Positions 34,943 through 43,228 of a stretch of 64,000 bases of DNA are shown in pieces (within the stretch, counting starts at the first letter, position 1; each line of letters opens with the position of its first letter). The stretch lies in NCBI GenBank assembly GCA_016192075.1, contig JACPUU010000012.1:434001-498000 (forward strand), written 5' to 3'. The stretch comes from Bacteroidota bacterium. GTDB taxonomy: Bacteria > Bacteroidota > Bacteroidia > Flavobacteriales_D > Crocinitomicaceae. A model generated the notes under the pieces. It ran no database searches. It was given only the letters and a program-made list of their open reading frames with translations, and had not been told where the DNA came from. Both the position numbers and the translations under genes were made by a program.

Positions 34943-37090
34943 TTATTCAACAATGGTCATCTCATCAATCAAATGCGTTGCACCGGCATATTTGTCAATG
35001 ATGAAAAGAATGTAGCGGATGTCACATGAAATGGTGCGCTGAAAATCTTTTTCAAAAGCAATATCACCACTCATAGCTTCCCAGTTTCCATCAAAAGCAG
35101 TTCCAATGAGTTCGCCTTTACCATTGATAACAGGGCTGCCGGAATTTCCGCCGGTAATGTCATTGTTCGAAATAAAGTTGATCCACAGGGTTCCGTCTTG
35201 TCCATAACGGCCGTAGTCTTTTTTCTCATAAAGTTCTTTCAGGCGTGCCGGAATAATAAACTCTTCATTGGTTGGATCTTCTTTCGCCATCATGCTTTCA
35301 ATGGTGGTGTAGTAGTCGTATTGTTTGTCATGCGCAGCATATTTCTGAATGGTTCCGTAAGTTAAACGCAGGGTAGAGTTGGCGTTTGGATAGAATTTTT
35401 TATCCGGATACATTTCACGCAGTGCAGCAATAAAAAGCCGGTTTGCTTTGTCCAGTTTTGCCTGTGCAGCAGCAGCCTCAGCGCCCATTACCAGTTCACG
35501 GTAGTTTGTAAATAATTTATAGGTAATGGTGAACAGCTCGTCTTGTGTAAACGCTTCTGCAGTAGGGTTGGCAACAAAAGCTTCGTATTTGTCTTTGTTT
35601 ACAAAAATGGAATTTTTCATGGCACCTTCCACAAAATTGGTCCAGGTATAGGTATCGTTTATTTTGTCCATGAGTGTCTTAAATTCTTCAGGATGCTGCT
35701 CTTTGTTTACATCTTTGGCATACATGGCAAACATGGCTGAAAGCAATTCAAGCTCGGTATTAAAATCAATGCTGGTGAAATGCCCTTCAAGGTATGGTTT
35801 CAGTTTTTCGATCTCATCTGAAATGATTTTTTTATCCGGATTTGCATCGGTAAGACTGGTGTAAAGTTTTGCGTGGCGCAGCATAAAACGGCCCGTGCCC
35901 AGTGAGTAAATAGCCTCTGTAAAATAAACGCGGATTCCAATGTATTTTTCAAGAACCTTGTATGCTTCTTCCATGTCTGTTAACACAGATCCGTATTTTT
36001 CTTTACGCGCCGGGTCTTGTGTAATCCAACCGGCAAACTCTTGTTCAATGCCTATTTTTTTGAGTAAAACATTGTTCTTTTTCAATTGTTGTGTCTGACC
36101 AATAAAGTATTTCCAGTAATTACTTACCTGTGCATAGGTTGAGGCATATTGAATACGAACAGCATCACTCTGATCCATGTGTTGTTTCATAATGTCCAGT
36201 TTCAGTCCGCGAATAGCAACACGGCTTGGCTGGTCTTTTTCAATAGCCATTTTTACACCCCACGATGTGAGGTACCGGTTGGTTGTGCCCGGGTATCCCA
36301 TAACCATTGAAAAATCACCTTCTTTGATTCCGGCAATGGAAATAGGGAAGTGGTGTTTTGGAACATAGGGCTGATTATCCATTGCAAATTTGGCCGGTTT
36401 ATTGTCTTTGCCTGAGTAAATGCGGAACATAGAGAAATCACCGGTTTGACGTTCCCACATCCAGTTGTCGGTATCACCGCCGAATTTACCAATAGATGAT
36501 GGCGGGGCCCCAACCAAACGTACATCTTCAAATACTTCAGTCACAAAAAGGTAATATTCATTACCGCCAAAAAAGTCTTTTACATAAGCCTGGTAGTGTG
36601 TCCCCTCAATGGCTTTTTGAGAAATGGTCTGACCTACTTTGCGGGCAGCCAGTGCACGTTCGTCTTCATCCATACCATCGTGAAGCTCTTTTAATACAAG
36701 TGCTGTCACATCTTCAACCCGCACAACAATAGAAGCGGTTAAGCCGGGAATCGGAATTTCAGAAGCATAATCTTTGGCCCAGAAACCATCGGTCAGGTAA
36801 TCATGCTCAGGTGTTGAGCTTTCGGCAATGGCATCATACCCGCAATGGTGGTTGGTTAAAAGCAGCCCTTTGGGTGAAATAATTTCTGCTGAACAAAATC
36901 CGCCCAGTGAAACAACGGCATCTTTCAGGCTCGGTTTTTTGGCATGGTAAATTTGTTTTGGAGTCAGCTGCAGACCCAGTGCCTGCATGGTTGAGTAGTT
37001 TTCCTTAATGGTAAATGGAAGGTACATTCCTTCATCTGCCCGTCCAACGAGTGACAGGAAAGCAATCGCAATTAAAATCAGTTTTTTCAT
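34943..37090 (-). CDS. S46 family dipeptidyl-peptidase, DPP7-like
   Basis: 715 residues, the usual size for S46. Signal peptide (1-18). Catalytic triad context is complete: LLTNHHCGYD (His about 82), GGDTDNWMWERQTGDFSMFR (Asp about 215), and TGGNSGSPV (Ser about 650). The residue 18 after the Ser is Gly in AFDGNW; in Porphyromonas DPP7 this position is Gly (hydrophobic P1) while in DPP11 it is Arg (acidic P1), so DPP7-type specificity is favoured. The enzyme removes dipeptides from peptides in the periplasm and supports growth on protein. Strong terminator directly downstream; a TAnnTTTG element precedes it at 37146-37139. Confidence 0.92.
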   Translation of the reverse strand: MKKLILIAIAFLSLVGRADEGMYLPFTIKENYSTMQALGLQLTPKQIYHAKKPSLKDAVVSLGGFCSAEIISPKGLLLTNHHCGYDAIAESSTPEHDYLTDGFWAKDYASEIPIPGLTASIVVRVEDVTALVLKELHDGMDEDERALAARKVGQTISQKAIEGTHYQAYVKDFFGGNEYYLFVTEVFEDVRLVGAPPSSIGKFGGDTDNWMWERQTGDFSMFRIYSGKDNKPAKFAMDNQPYVPKHHFPISIAGIKEGDFSMVMGYPGTTNRYLTSWGVKMAIEKDQPSRVAIRGLKLDIMKQHMDQSDAVRIQYASTYAQVSNYWKYFIGQTQQLKKNNVLLKKIGIEQEFAGWITQDPARKEKYGSVLTDMEEAYKVLEKYIGIRVYFTEAIYSLGTGRFMLRHAKLYTSLTDANPDKKIISDEIEKLKPYLEGHFTSIDFNTELELLSAMFAMYAKDVNKEQHPEEFKTLMDKINDTYTWTNFVEGAMKNSIFVNKDKYEAFVANPTAEAFTQDELFTITYKLFTNYRELVMGAEAAAAQAKLDKANRLFIAALREMYPDKKFYPNANSTLRLTYGTIQKYAAHDKQYDYYTTIESMMAKEDPTNEEFIIPARLKELYEKKDYGRYGQDGTLWINFISNNDITGGNSGSPVINGKGELIGTAFDGNWEAMSGDIAFEKDFQRTISCDIRYILFIIDKYAGATHLIDEMTIVE

Positions 37091-37138
37091 AGGTTGTATT
37101 CGTCTTTACATTCCGAGAGGGTTTAGATTTCGGCGCAA

Positions 37139-37146
37139 CAAAAATA
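37139..37146 (-). promoter_or_regulatory. -7 element for S46 peptidase gene (TATTTTTG)
   Basis: Full match to TAnnTTTG on the minus strand, 48 nt before the ATG at 37090. Confidence 0.45.
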
Positions 37147-37219
37147 ATCGATTATCCTAAAAACAACCGTTTTTTTAGACGAGTAAAGGACAGAAGGGGA
37201 TGAGAAGAGGTAGAACCGG

Positions 37220-38011
37220 CTATTCGCGGATGAACGGAAGTGTTACCAATTGGTCAGCTGAACTGAAGCGCAGGTAGTAACAGCCGGGGGTAAGTGCTGA
37301 AATGTCAATACTGCTTTCATGGCTTGTAAACTGGAGCTGGCCCATAACAGAATAACAGCTTACCTCCGTATTGGCTGAAACACCCTGAAGGTTGATTTTA
37401 TCTGCCGCCGGATTTGGATAGACACTGTAATAGGGAGCTGACTGCACGGTTGTTTCAACAGCGGCAAAATCTGAACTCAATACTTTAACATCATCCAGCA
37501 TCAGCACAAAGCCATCAGTGGTAATGTTGCGGAAAGCAATAAAAACATCCTGGCTGGCATAGCCTTCGAGGTCAAGCTGAACGCTGCGCGTTTGCCAGTA
37601 ATAGTTTTCTTCATCCTTTACATAAATGGTATCGGTAAAACTGGTAATAAGGCTGTCTGTTACAGAAACGAGTACAACATACCCATCGGGGTAAGAGGCA
37701 TCGTATGAGCGGGCCGACCATACCAGTTTGGAGAAAGCATCAAGCGTTATGCGCGGTGAAATTAAATAATCAGCAGATTGTCCGGCAGGGTCATAAAAAG
37801 ACGTACTTGCTGCACAGGTGTCACCGTCATAGATAAACGGAATCCAGGCATTGTCAAAGGTATCAACCGCAGTTGCGGGCACAAGCCCATCTGTATCTAC
37901 GATATACCAGCCGGCCGGTATGCCGGTATTGAAATCTTCATCAAAAATCAGTTGCTGTGCCTGAACGGCGCTGAAAGAAGTGAAAAGCAGAACAATAAGT
38001 GGATACCGCAT
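37220..38011 (-). CDS. T9SS type A protein with choice-of-anchor-J (cleaved adhesin) domain
   Basis: 263 residues. Signal peptide (1-18), then a jelly-roll of about 170 residues with FDEDFNTGIPAGWYIVDTDG at the start, SADYLISPRITL in the middle and VFIAFRNITTDGFVLMLDDVKV at the end: the cleaved-adhesin/MAM-like domain found in secreted Bacteroidota proteins and gingipains. The C-terminal 70 residues (YSVYPNPAADKINLQG, then ALTPGCYYLRFSS) are a type A sorting domain. Secreted by T9SS; probably binds carbohydrate or protein. Single gene. Confidence 0.85.
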   Translation of the reverse strand: MRYPLIVLLFTSFSAVQAQQLIFDEDFNTGIPAGWYIVDTDGLVPATAVDTFDNAWIPFIYDGDTCAASTSFYDPAGQSADYLISPRITLDAFSKLVWSARSYDASYPDGYVVLVSVTDSLITSFTDTIYVKDEENYYWQTRSVQLDLEGYASQDVFIAFRNITTDGFVLMLDDVKVLSSDFAAVETTVQSAPYYSVYPNPAADKINLQGVSANTEVSCYSVMGQLQFTSHESSIDISALTPGCYYLRFSSADQLVTLPFIRE

Positions 38012-38094
38012 AAAAAAAGTTTGGGCAAATGTAGTGTTTTGTGATGAAGCCTTGTGATTGAAACCGGTGAATTAACAGAATTTAGCAGGGATTA

Positions 38095-38379
38095 TTATTC
38101 AAACGAAAAAATAAAGATTTCTTCGTTATCCCGTTTAAAAAGATGCTGTTCCCGCGCGTATTTCTCAAGTGAGCGCAAATCCTGCAGGGATGCAAGGTTC
38201 TCCCGCATTTCTTCAATCTCGGTTTTTTTTCGTTCAATCTCAGCCTCCAGGTCAGCTACCCGGTTTTTGCGTTGAATGAGCGTATAAACATCGGTATTGT
38301 GAAGCACCAGCACATAAATCAACGCTACCAGCGCTGAAAGAATGTACCTGTTTTTGAAGCGTGCTATCCACTTTTTCAT
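38095..38379 (-). CDS. Septum formation initiator family protein (FtsB/DivIC-like)
   Basis: 94 residues. One transmembrane helix (about 13-30, LSALVALIYVLVLHN), then a leucine/glutamate-rich coiled coil (about 35-70, RKNRVADLEAEIERKKTEIEEM), then the short conserved YAREQHLFKRDNEEIF that ends FtsB/DivIC proteins. It acts with FtsL and FtsQ/DivIB in the division complex. Size and layout are typical. It is monocistronic, with a TAACTTTG -7 match (38392-38385) immediately upstream. Confidence 0.85.
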   Translation of the reverse strand: MKKWIARFKNRYILSALVALIYVLVLHNTDVYTLIQRKNRVADLEAEIERKKTEIEEMRENLASLQDLRSLEKYAREQHLFKRDNEEIFIFSFE

Positions 38380-38725
38380 ACACTCAAAGTTACAATGCTA
38401 TAATGCCTGTTGCTGAAAAATGTCACGGAATTATAAACAGGGATTGTTTCAAAAGGTGAGAGGAGCGACAGATTGAGATTTTAAAAAGAAATAACGAATA
38501 TCGAATACAGAATAAGGAATGGCGAAGTTTTTCAGAACAAGTATTTGATGGATGCTGCGGGATTAGAGGATCAAAAAAAATCCGTGATAATCCGTAAAAT
38601 CAGTTTTATCCGTGTTCAATTACGTCCTGCTTTAATGGGCAATCTTTCAAAAAAAAGCAGAACTCACTTCGTTCGAAAGGACCATGACCGGACTTTTTAT
38701 ATCCATGTTTGAAAATCGACACAGG
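38380..38725. other. 346-bp gene-free stretch with common intergenic repeat motifs
   Basis: It holds the -7 element of the divIC-like gene at its left edge. At about 38574-38616 the words ATCCGTGATAATCCGT and ATCCGTGTTC recur, a motif often seen between genes in Bacteroidota. Near 38660-38690 CACTTCGTTCGAAAGGACC resembles the CTTCGCTCAGAAGGACC copy at 43113. No coding potential seen. Confidence 0.6.
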
Positions 38726-39394
38726 TTACTTCAACTCTTTCAAAGCCTCTTTGGTGCCTATCGTTCGTGTAATAAAATCAACATCTGCCTTAGGGTTTCG
38801 GGCGGGCGAATATTCACGGCCGTATAGAATAATCTGAATGTGCAGTTTGTTCCAGATGGCTTCCGGAAAAAGCGCTTTTGCATCACGTTCTGTTTGCTCC
38901 ACAGATTTTCCATTGGTGATTCCCCAGCGGGTAAGCAGCCGGTGAATGTGTGTATCTACCGGAAAAGCAGGCACACCAAATGCCTGAGACATTACAACCG
39001 ATGCGGTTTTATGCCCCACAGCCGGCAACGCTTCCAGGTCTTCAAAAGATTGTGGTACCAGGCCTTTGTGTTTATCAATTAAAATATGAGAAAGTCCGTA
39101 AATGCCTTTTGATTTCATGGGGGACAGGCCACACGGGCAAATAATGGCTGCTATTTCTTCCACACTGAGTTTAACCATGTCATAGGGGTTATCGGCTCTT
39201 TTAAAAAGAAGGCGAGTTACCTGGTTCACGCGCACATCGGTACATTGAGCCGACAAAAGAACGGCAATGAGCAAGGTGTATGGGTCTTTATGATCCAGCG
39301 GAACAGTAACCTTCGGATACAGTTTTTCCAGCGAATCAATGATAAACTGCGCTTTTTCTCCAGGGCTTTTAACCGGATTCTTTTTTTGTGTCAT
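38726..39394 (-). CDS. nth: Endonuclease III, lacking the iron-sulfur cysteines
   Basis: 222 residues. The helix-hairpin-helix LPAVGHKTASVV (about 123-134) contains the Schiff-base Lys129, and VDTHIHR (about 146-152) the catalytic Asp147, so the DNA glycosylase/AP-lyase site for oxidised pyrimidines is complete. The C-terminus, where E. coli Nth has four Cys ligands for a [4Fe-4S] cluster, reads SPARNPKADVDFITRTIG with no Cys at all. The enzyme should therefore fold without the cluster; I recall similar flavobacterial homologues. Its start overlaps nothing upstream, and the TPR gene lies downstream of it? The reverse: the TPR gene is upstream and its stop overlaps this ATG (TGATG). Confidence 0.88.
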   Translation of the reverse strand: MTQKKNPVKSPGEKAQFIIDSLEKLYPKVTVPLDHKDPYTLLIAVLLSAQCTDVRVNQVTRLLFKRADNPYDMVKLSVEEIAAIICPCGLSPMKSKGIYGLSHILIDKHKGLVPQSFEDLEALPAVGHKTASVVMSQAFGVPAFPVDTHIHRLLTRWGITNGKSVEQTERDAKALFPEAIWNKLHIQIILYGREYSPARNPKADVDFITRTIGTKEALKELK

Positions 39395-39987
39395 TCTTTG
39401 ATTTTAAATCCGTTGCGGATAAACCTGAGAAAATCTCTAAACCCTGATCGGGATGTAAAAACACCTTTTGCAACGGAACGGCCTGACACCTTTTCGTCGG
39501 TTTCTTTTTGATCGGGTTGCTTATCCGTTGGCTGATCAGTCTTTTTGCCGGTCATTTCTCCTTCATCAAATTTCTTTGGATTATAGCCAATGAGTTCATT
39601 TGACCGCGCGTAGCTTTTTTCAGCCATGGCATTGAACCCTTTGGATTCCTGCGCAAGTCCCAGGTTATTGTAAGCAATGGCATCATCGGGGTCTAATTTT
39701 ACTGCCATTTCATAATCAACAATGGCTCCATCGGTATCACCCATTTTTGCTTTGAGAAAGGCGCGGCATGAATAGCGGTAGCTGTTATTGGAGTCCAGCT
39801 CAATGCAGCGGTTCATGTCAAACATACTCAGGTCAAACTGGTTTGTATTCAGGTAGGCAACAGCCCGTTCAGCATAATATTCAACATTACCCGCATCGTC
39901 CTGAATAGCTAATGAAAAATGTTCAATAGCAGTCAGAAAATCATTTTCCTTAACTTTGGCAAGACCTTTTGCAAATTCGCGGTTCAT
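39391..39987 (-). CDS. Tetratricopeptide repeat protein
   Basis: 198 residues. Four TPR-like helix pairs occupy residues about 1-135 (AIEHFSLAIQDD, AYLNTNQFDLSMFDMNRCIELD, AFLKAKMGDTDGAIVDYEMAVKLDPDDAIAYNNLGLA), followed by a charged, Lys/Asp/Glu-rich low-complexity linker (140-170) and a basic Phe/Arg-rich tail. No signal peptide. TPRs mediate protein-protein contacts; partner unknown. Coupled to nth downstream by TGATG. A TAAATTTG -7 match (39999-39992) sits 4 nt before the ATG. Confidence 0.8.
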   Translation of the reverse strand: MNREFAKGLAKVKENDFLTAIEHFSLAIQDDAGNVEYYAERAVAYLNTNQFDLSMFDMNRCIELDSNNSYRYSCRAFLKAKMGDTDGAIVDYEMAVKLDPDDAIAYNNLGLAQESKGFNAMAEKSYARSNELIGYNPKKFDEGEMTGKKTDQPTDKQPDQKETDEKVSGRSVAKGVFTSRSGFRDFLRFIRNGFKIKE

Positions 39988-40026
39988 GACTCAAATTTAC
40001 AAAAGATACCATTCACTTTTAGTTTC

Positions 40027-40257
40027 ATGAAGTATCCGGTTTACAGAAAATACAACGGCGTAGATACCTGGTTTAAAATTATCAGTGAAACAGCGTTTAT
40101 TGAAGTAAAACGGGTTGGGCGCCAGCTGGTACGTACACACGTTACTGCCACCCAATTTCCTGAAAAGCAGTTTATTCGTGATATGCTGGCATTGCATGAA
40201 CAGCGGTGGGTTGTGCCTGATACCGCACTGGCAGAAGAATTGTTTAACGAATTGTAG
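40027..40257 (+). CDS. Small conserved hypothetical protein
   Basis: 76 residues from the ATG at 40027; longer in-frame starts would overlap the divergent TPR gene and lack conservation. The sequence MKYPVYRKYNGVDTWFKI, then FIEVKRVGRQ, then ATQFPEKQFIRDML resembles small cytosolic proteins I recall from other Bacteroidota. It has no known domain, signal or cysteine. It ends 4 nt before the convergent kinase gene stop. Confidence 0.65.
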   Translation: MKYPVYRKYNGVDTWFKIISETAFIEVKRVGRQLVRTHVTATQFPEKQFIRDMLALHEQRWVVPDTALAEELFNEL

Positions 40258-40261
40258 AAGG

Positions 40262-41449
40262 TTATTTCCGTTTGGGTTTAAACCGGAACCGGAACTGGTA
40301 TTCTCTATGCTGCTCATAATCACAGCTGGCATCTAACTGATCACAGAGGGAATGAATGAGTTCAAGCCCCATCGATCCTTGCCTGGCTTCCTGTTTTGGA
40401 TCAAACCCGGGGCCATTGTCACCGTACTCAATTTCAGCATAACCTTCTTTGCCTGAGAGTTGTATTTTAATAATTAACCGGTTGGTATGCGGGCCGGCAT
40501 GTTTGAATGAATTGGTGAGCAGTTCGTTCAATATCAAACCACAGGGAATTGCCTGTGTCACATCCAGAAACAACTCATCTGCCGCTATTTGAACTTCAAC
40601 CACATCAGTACCTCCAAAGGAATCAGTGACTGCAACAATTAAATCTTTGGCATATTGCGTAAAATCAATACCGGTTGGGCTGTTTTGTGCAAAGAATTTT
40701 TCATGCACCAGCGACATGGAATAGACCCTTGACCGGCAGGCCTCGAGCGCCTCTTTTACATCTTCTGAATCAGACATGTTTTTTTTCAGATTGAGTAAAC
40801 TGGTAACAATGCTCATGTTGTTTTTTACCCGGTGATATACTTCAGCAAGCAGCACTTCTTTTTCATTCAGCATGCGTTTGATGCGGTTTTCCTGGCGAAT
40901 GCTTTCATACGTAACAATGGCAAAGAAACCAATGCTGGTGGTCATACTCAGTACAATAATATACACCCGCAGGTTTTTAAATGCCTCAGCCGGATAGGTA
41001 GCTCCAAAATATCCATTTTGAAAGGTGATGGAAATAGCCAGGATACAGGCCAGGTATATTCCCAGTAAAATCATCATGTGTTTCAGCATTTCAGCACGGC
41101 CCAAAAGCTGAACAATACTCAGTACCAGCGGAAAAAAGAAAACAACAATGTACGATTCGATGCCCATTTTAACGGTGAGAAAATACATGAGTATTGCACC
41201 GGGTACATATACTGCATAGGCTGCGGCAGTGTATCCGGCATAGCGGTTGAGCAGAAAAACAAGGGGTGTAATACATACCATGGTCAGCATTTCAGCTTGA
41301 AACTGATGAATTCCCAATAACGGAAGCAACAGGGCTGAAAGGCCAACATTGAAGCCACCGATTAATGAAATGACATTAATCTTACGTACCAGGAAAACTT
41401 CCCAGGGCTCGTATTCCGGTCTTATGCCGAAATTAATAAAGGACTTCAC
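40262..41449 (-). CDS. Membrane sensor histidine kinase (HisKA_2 type)
   Basis: 395 residues from a GTG start (KSFINFGIRPEYEPWEVFLVRKIN). Six hydrophobic segments lie between about residues 28 and 182, forming a multi-pass sensor with almost no periplasmic domain. The phospho-acceptor motif is YHRVKNNMSIV (about 206-216), followed by a HATPase_c domain with ILNELLTNSFKHA (about 307-319), YGDNGPGFDPKQ (about 347) and GSMGLELI. It belongs to the same HisKA_2 group as the GAF kinase at 24 kb. No response regulator is adjacent; orphan. The signal may be a membrane property or a small molecule. Confidence 0.85.
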   Translation of the reverse strand: MKSFINFGIRPEYEPWEVFLVRKINVISLIGGFNVGLSALLLPLLGIHQFQAEMLTMVCITPLVFLLNRYAGYTAAAYAVYVPGAILMYFLTVKMGIESYIVVFFFPLVLSIVQLLGRAEMLKHMMILLGIYLACILAISITFQNGYFGATYPAEAFKNLRVYIIVLSMTTSIGFFAIVTYESIRQENRIKRMLNEKEVLLAEVYHRVKNNMSIVTSLLNLKKNMSDSEDVKEALEACRSRVYSMSLVHEKFFAQNSPTGIDFTQYAKDLIVAVTDSFGGTDVVEVQIAADELFLDVTQAIPCGLILNELLTNSFKHAGPHTNRLIIKIQLSGKEGYAEIEYGDNGPGFDPKQEARQGSMGLELIHSLCDQLDASCDYEQHREYQFRFRFKPKRK

Positions 41450-41590
41450 GCAGGTTCAGGAGTAATTTGCAATTGCTAAATATAGCCCGGTCAAATGCAC
41501 GTGTTAACGTGCTGCCTGATAGAAATGAGGTACCAATCGTTGATAAATCGTCTGAAAAGCTCGGTAAAAACTGAATTTCTGACCGTTAGC

Positions 41591-42529
41591 CTATTTCCAT
41601 TCCACAATTTCACCCCGTTTTTTATCCTGCATTTCGGCCGGTATGGCTTCCAGAATTTCTTTTTTCAATACTTCCAGAATCCGCTTTTTGACAAAAACCC
41701 TGCTGGTAACCAGGCTCACTTCACGCACCGGGTTTACATCTTTGATGCGTTTTGCCAGTGATTTTTTGGCGTCATTAAAATCAAGCAAAGCCAGCTCAGG
41801 AATAAGGGTAAAGCCTCCTTCTTTATCCACAAACTTGATCAGCGTTTCAATGGATGCGCTTTCGTATTCGAAGGGCAGCGTGTTGGTTTGATCTTTCATT
41901 TTACACAAGTTCACCGCCTGGTTGCGAAAACAATGTCCCTGGCTCAGCAGCCAGAGATTTTCATGCCCCAACTGTGTCGATTTAATTTCATGCAGTTTGG
42001 CAAATGGGTGATTTTTGTTGCAGTAGAGCAGAATTTTTTCATAAAACAACGGTGTTTCATTGAAACCGCCAATATCCAGTGGTGTAACCAAAAGCCCGAC
42101 ATCAATTTTTTCATTCTGCAGGTATTCTGAAATTTCATGTGTCAGGTATTCACGCACTGAAATTTTAATGCCCGGGTATTTGCGCGCAAAATTGCCCAGG
42201 AAAAGTGGCAGCAGATAGGGTGCCAGTGAAGGAATAATGCCAATTTTCAGTTCACCGGTCAATGTATTTTTACTCAGTTGAATGAGTTCTTCAATTTTTT
42301 TTGATTCTGCCAGCACCTGTCGTGCCTGATCAACAATGACCCGGCCTATATCGGTTACCACAATGGGTTGTTTGGTGCGGTCAAAAATGGTTATGCCCAA
42401 ATCGGTTTCCATTTTTTTGATTTGCATACTCAGGGTGGGTTGGGTTACAAAACACTTGTCTGCCGCTAATGAAAACGACCGGTAGGTGTCAAGTGCAACA
42501 ATATATTCCAGTTGAATCAGGCTAACCAT
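41591..42529 (-). CDS. oxyR: OxyR-like LysR-family peroxide sensor
   Basis: 312 residues. N-terminal winged helix-turn-helix (1-60; LAADKCFVTQPTLSMQIKKME) and a LysR substrate domain. The redox pair of OxyR is present: GHCFRNQAVNLC gives Cys200 and Cys209, matching E. coli Cys199/Cys208 in spacing. In the oxidised, disulfide state such proteins activate catalase, Dps and alkyl hydroperoxide reductase genes. Divergent dps across 84 bp with dyad symmetry strongly supports the identity. Its own promoter is a TATCTTTG element at 42553-42546, overlapping the presumed operator, so autorepression is likely. Confidence 0.93.
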   Translation of the reverse strand: MVSLIQLEYIVALDTYRSFSLAADKCFVTQPTLSMQIKKMETDLGITIFDRTKQPIVVTDIGRVIVDQARQVLAESKKIEELIQLSKNTLTGELKIGIIPSLAPYLLPLFLGNFARKYPGIKISVREYLTHEISEYLQNEKIDVGLLVTPLDIGGFNETPLFYEKILLYCNKNHPFAKLHEIKSTQLGHENLWLLSQGHCFRNQAVNLCKMKDQTNTLPFEYESASIETLIKFVDKEGGFTLIPELALLDFNDAKKSLAKRIKDVNPVREVSLVTSRVFVKKRILEVLKKEILEAIPAEMQDKKRGEIVEWK

Positions 42530-42545
42530 ATAAATAATTTTGATT

Positions 42546-42596
42546 CAAAGATAAAAACTATCAATTTGTATTATAGTTTAAACCGGGGTAATTTTG
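42546..42596. promoter_or_regulatory. Divergent oxyR-dps promoters and OxyR operator candidate
   Basis: dps promoter: TTTG at 42565-42568 and TAATTTTG at 42589-42596, start-to-start 24 bp, ideal for the Bacteroidota consensus, 17 nt before the dps ATG. oxyR promoter: TATCTTTG on the minus strand (42553-42546), 16 nt before its ATG. Dyads: AAACTAT (42555-42561) with ATAGTTT (42573-42579), and GATA (42550-42553) with TATC (42559-42562). CTAT and ATAG half-sites recall the E. coli OxyR box. Confidence 0.7.
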
Positions 42597-42613
42597 AACA
42601 AAAAAGAAACAGT

Positions 42614-43084
42614 ATGAAAACAAACACCATAGGTCTCGACAAGAAACTTGCCGGCCACACCGCCAAAAAACTTAACGAACTGCTGGCCAATTACCAGCAG
42701 TTATATCAGAATTTACGGGGATTTCACTGGAATATACGCGGTGAAAAATTCTTTGAACTTCACCTGAAATTTGAAGAGCTTTATACCGATGTTAATCTCA
42801 AAATTGATGAAATAGCTGAACGCATACTGGCCCTTGACGGAATTCCATACCACACGTTCAGTGCTTATCAGAAAAATTCAACCATTCGTGAAACCAGTGA
42901 TCTGAGTAAGGGGGAAGAAATACTGAAAGTGCTGGTAGCTGATTATAAAACCTTGCTTGTACTGGAACGCGCCATTCTGAAACTGGCTTTCAAAAGCGGT
43001 GATGACGGAACCGATACCTTGCTCACCGATTATATTACGCAGCACGAGAAAACCATTTGGATGCTGAATGCCGCGTTGGGGTAG
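42614..43084 (+). CDS. dps: Dps family DNA-protecting ferritin
   Basis: 156 residues from the ATG at 42614; an earlier frame start would read through the promoter. The four-helix ferritin core carries all Dps ferroxidase ligands: His38 and His50 (FHWNIRG, ELHLKF) and Asp65 and Glu69 (KIDEIAER), with the same spacing as E. coli Dps. Dodecamers oxidise Fe(II) with H2O2 and store it, protecting DNA. The Lys-rich N-terminus (LDKKLAGHTAKK) may help DNA contact. Expression under OxyR control is expected from the shared intergenic region. Confidence 0.95.
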   Translation: MKTNTIGLDKKLAGHTAKKLNELLANYQQLYQNLRGFHWNIRGEKFFELHLKFEELYTDVNLKIDEIAERILALDGIPYHTFSAYQKNSTIRETSDLSKGEEILKVLVADYKTLLVLERAILKLAFKSGDDGTDTLLTDYITQHEKTIWMLNAALG

Positions 43085-43104
43085 TGTGGGAGAGTTTTCC
43101 TCGC

Positions 43105-43204
43105 TCCGTTACACTTCGCTCAGAAGGACCAGGGCCCCGGGGGAATATATCACAGGCCGGGTCTAAAAATAAGGAACCGGGATCAGATTGCTCTGGTCCC
43201 GGTT
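43105..43204. terminator. REP-like sequence and bidirectional hairpin 3' of dps
   Basis: AACCGGGATCAG (43175-43186) and CTGGTCCCGGTT (43193-43204) pair over 12 bp with one mismatch or G-U, loop 6 nt, between convergent genes. CTTCGCTCAGAAGGACC just upstream (43113-43129) is a familiar Bacteroidota intergenic repeat word. Confidence 0.6.
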
Positions 43205-43228
43205 ATCCTAACCCAAAACTCAAGTAGA

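Noticed and set aside
40027-40257. Longer start at 39919 for the 76-residue protein
   Set aside because: It would overlap the divergent TPR gene and adds unconserved residues.
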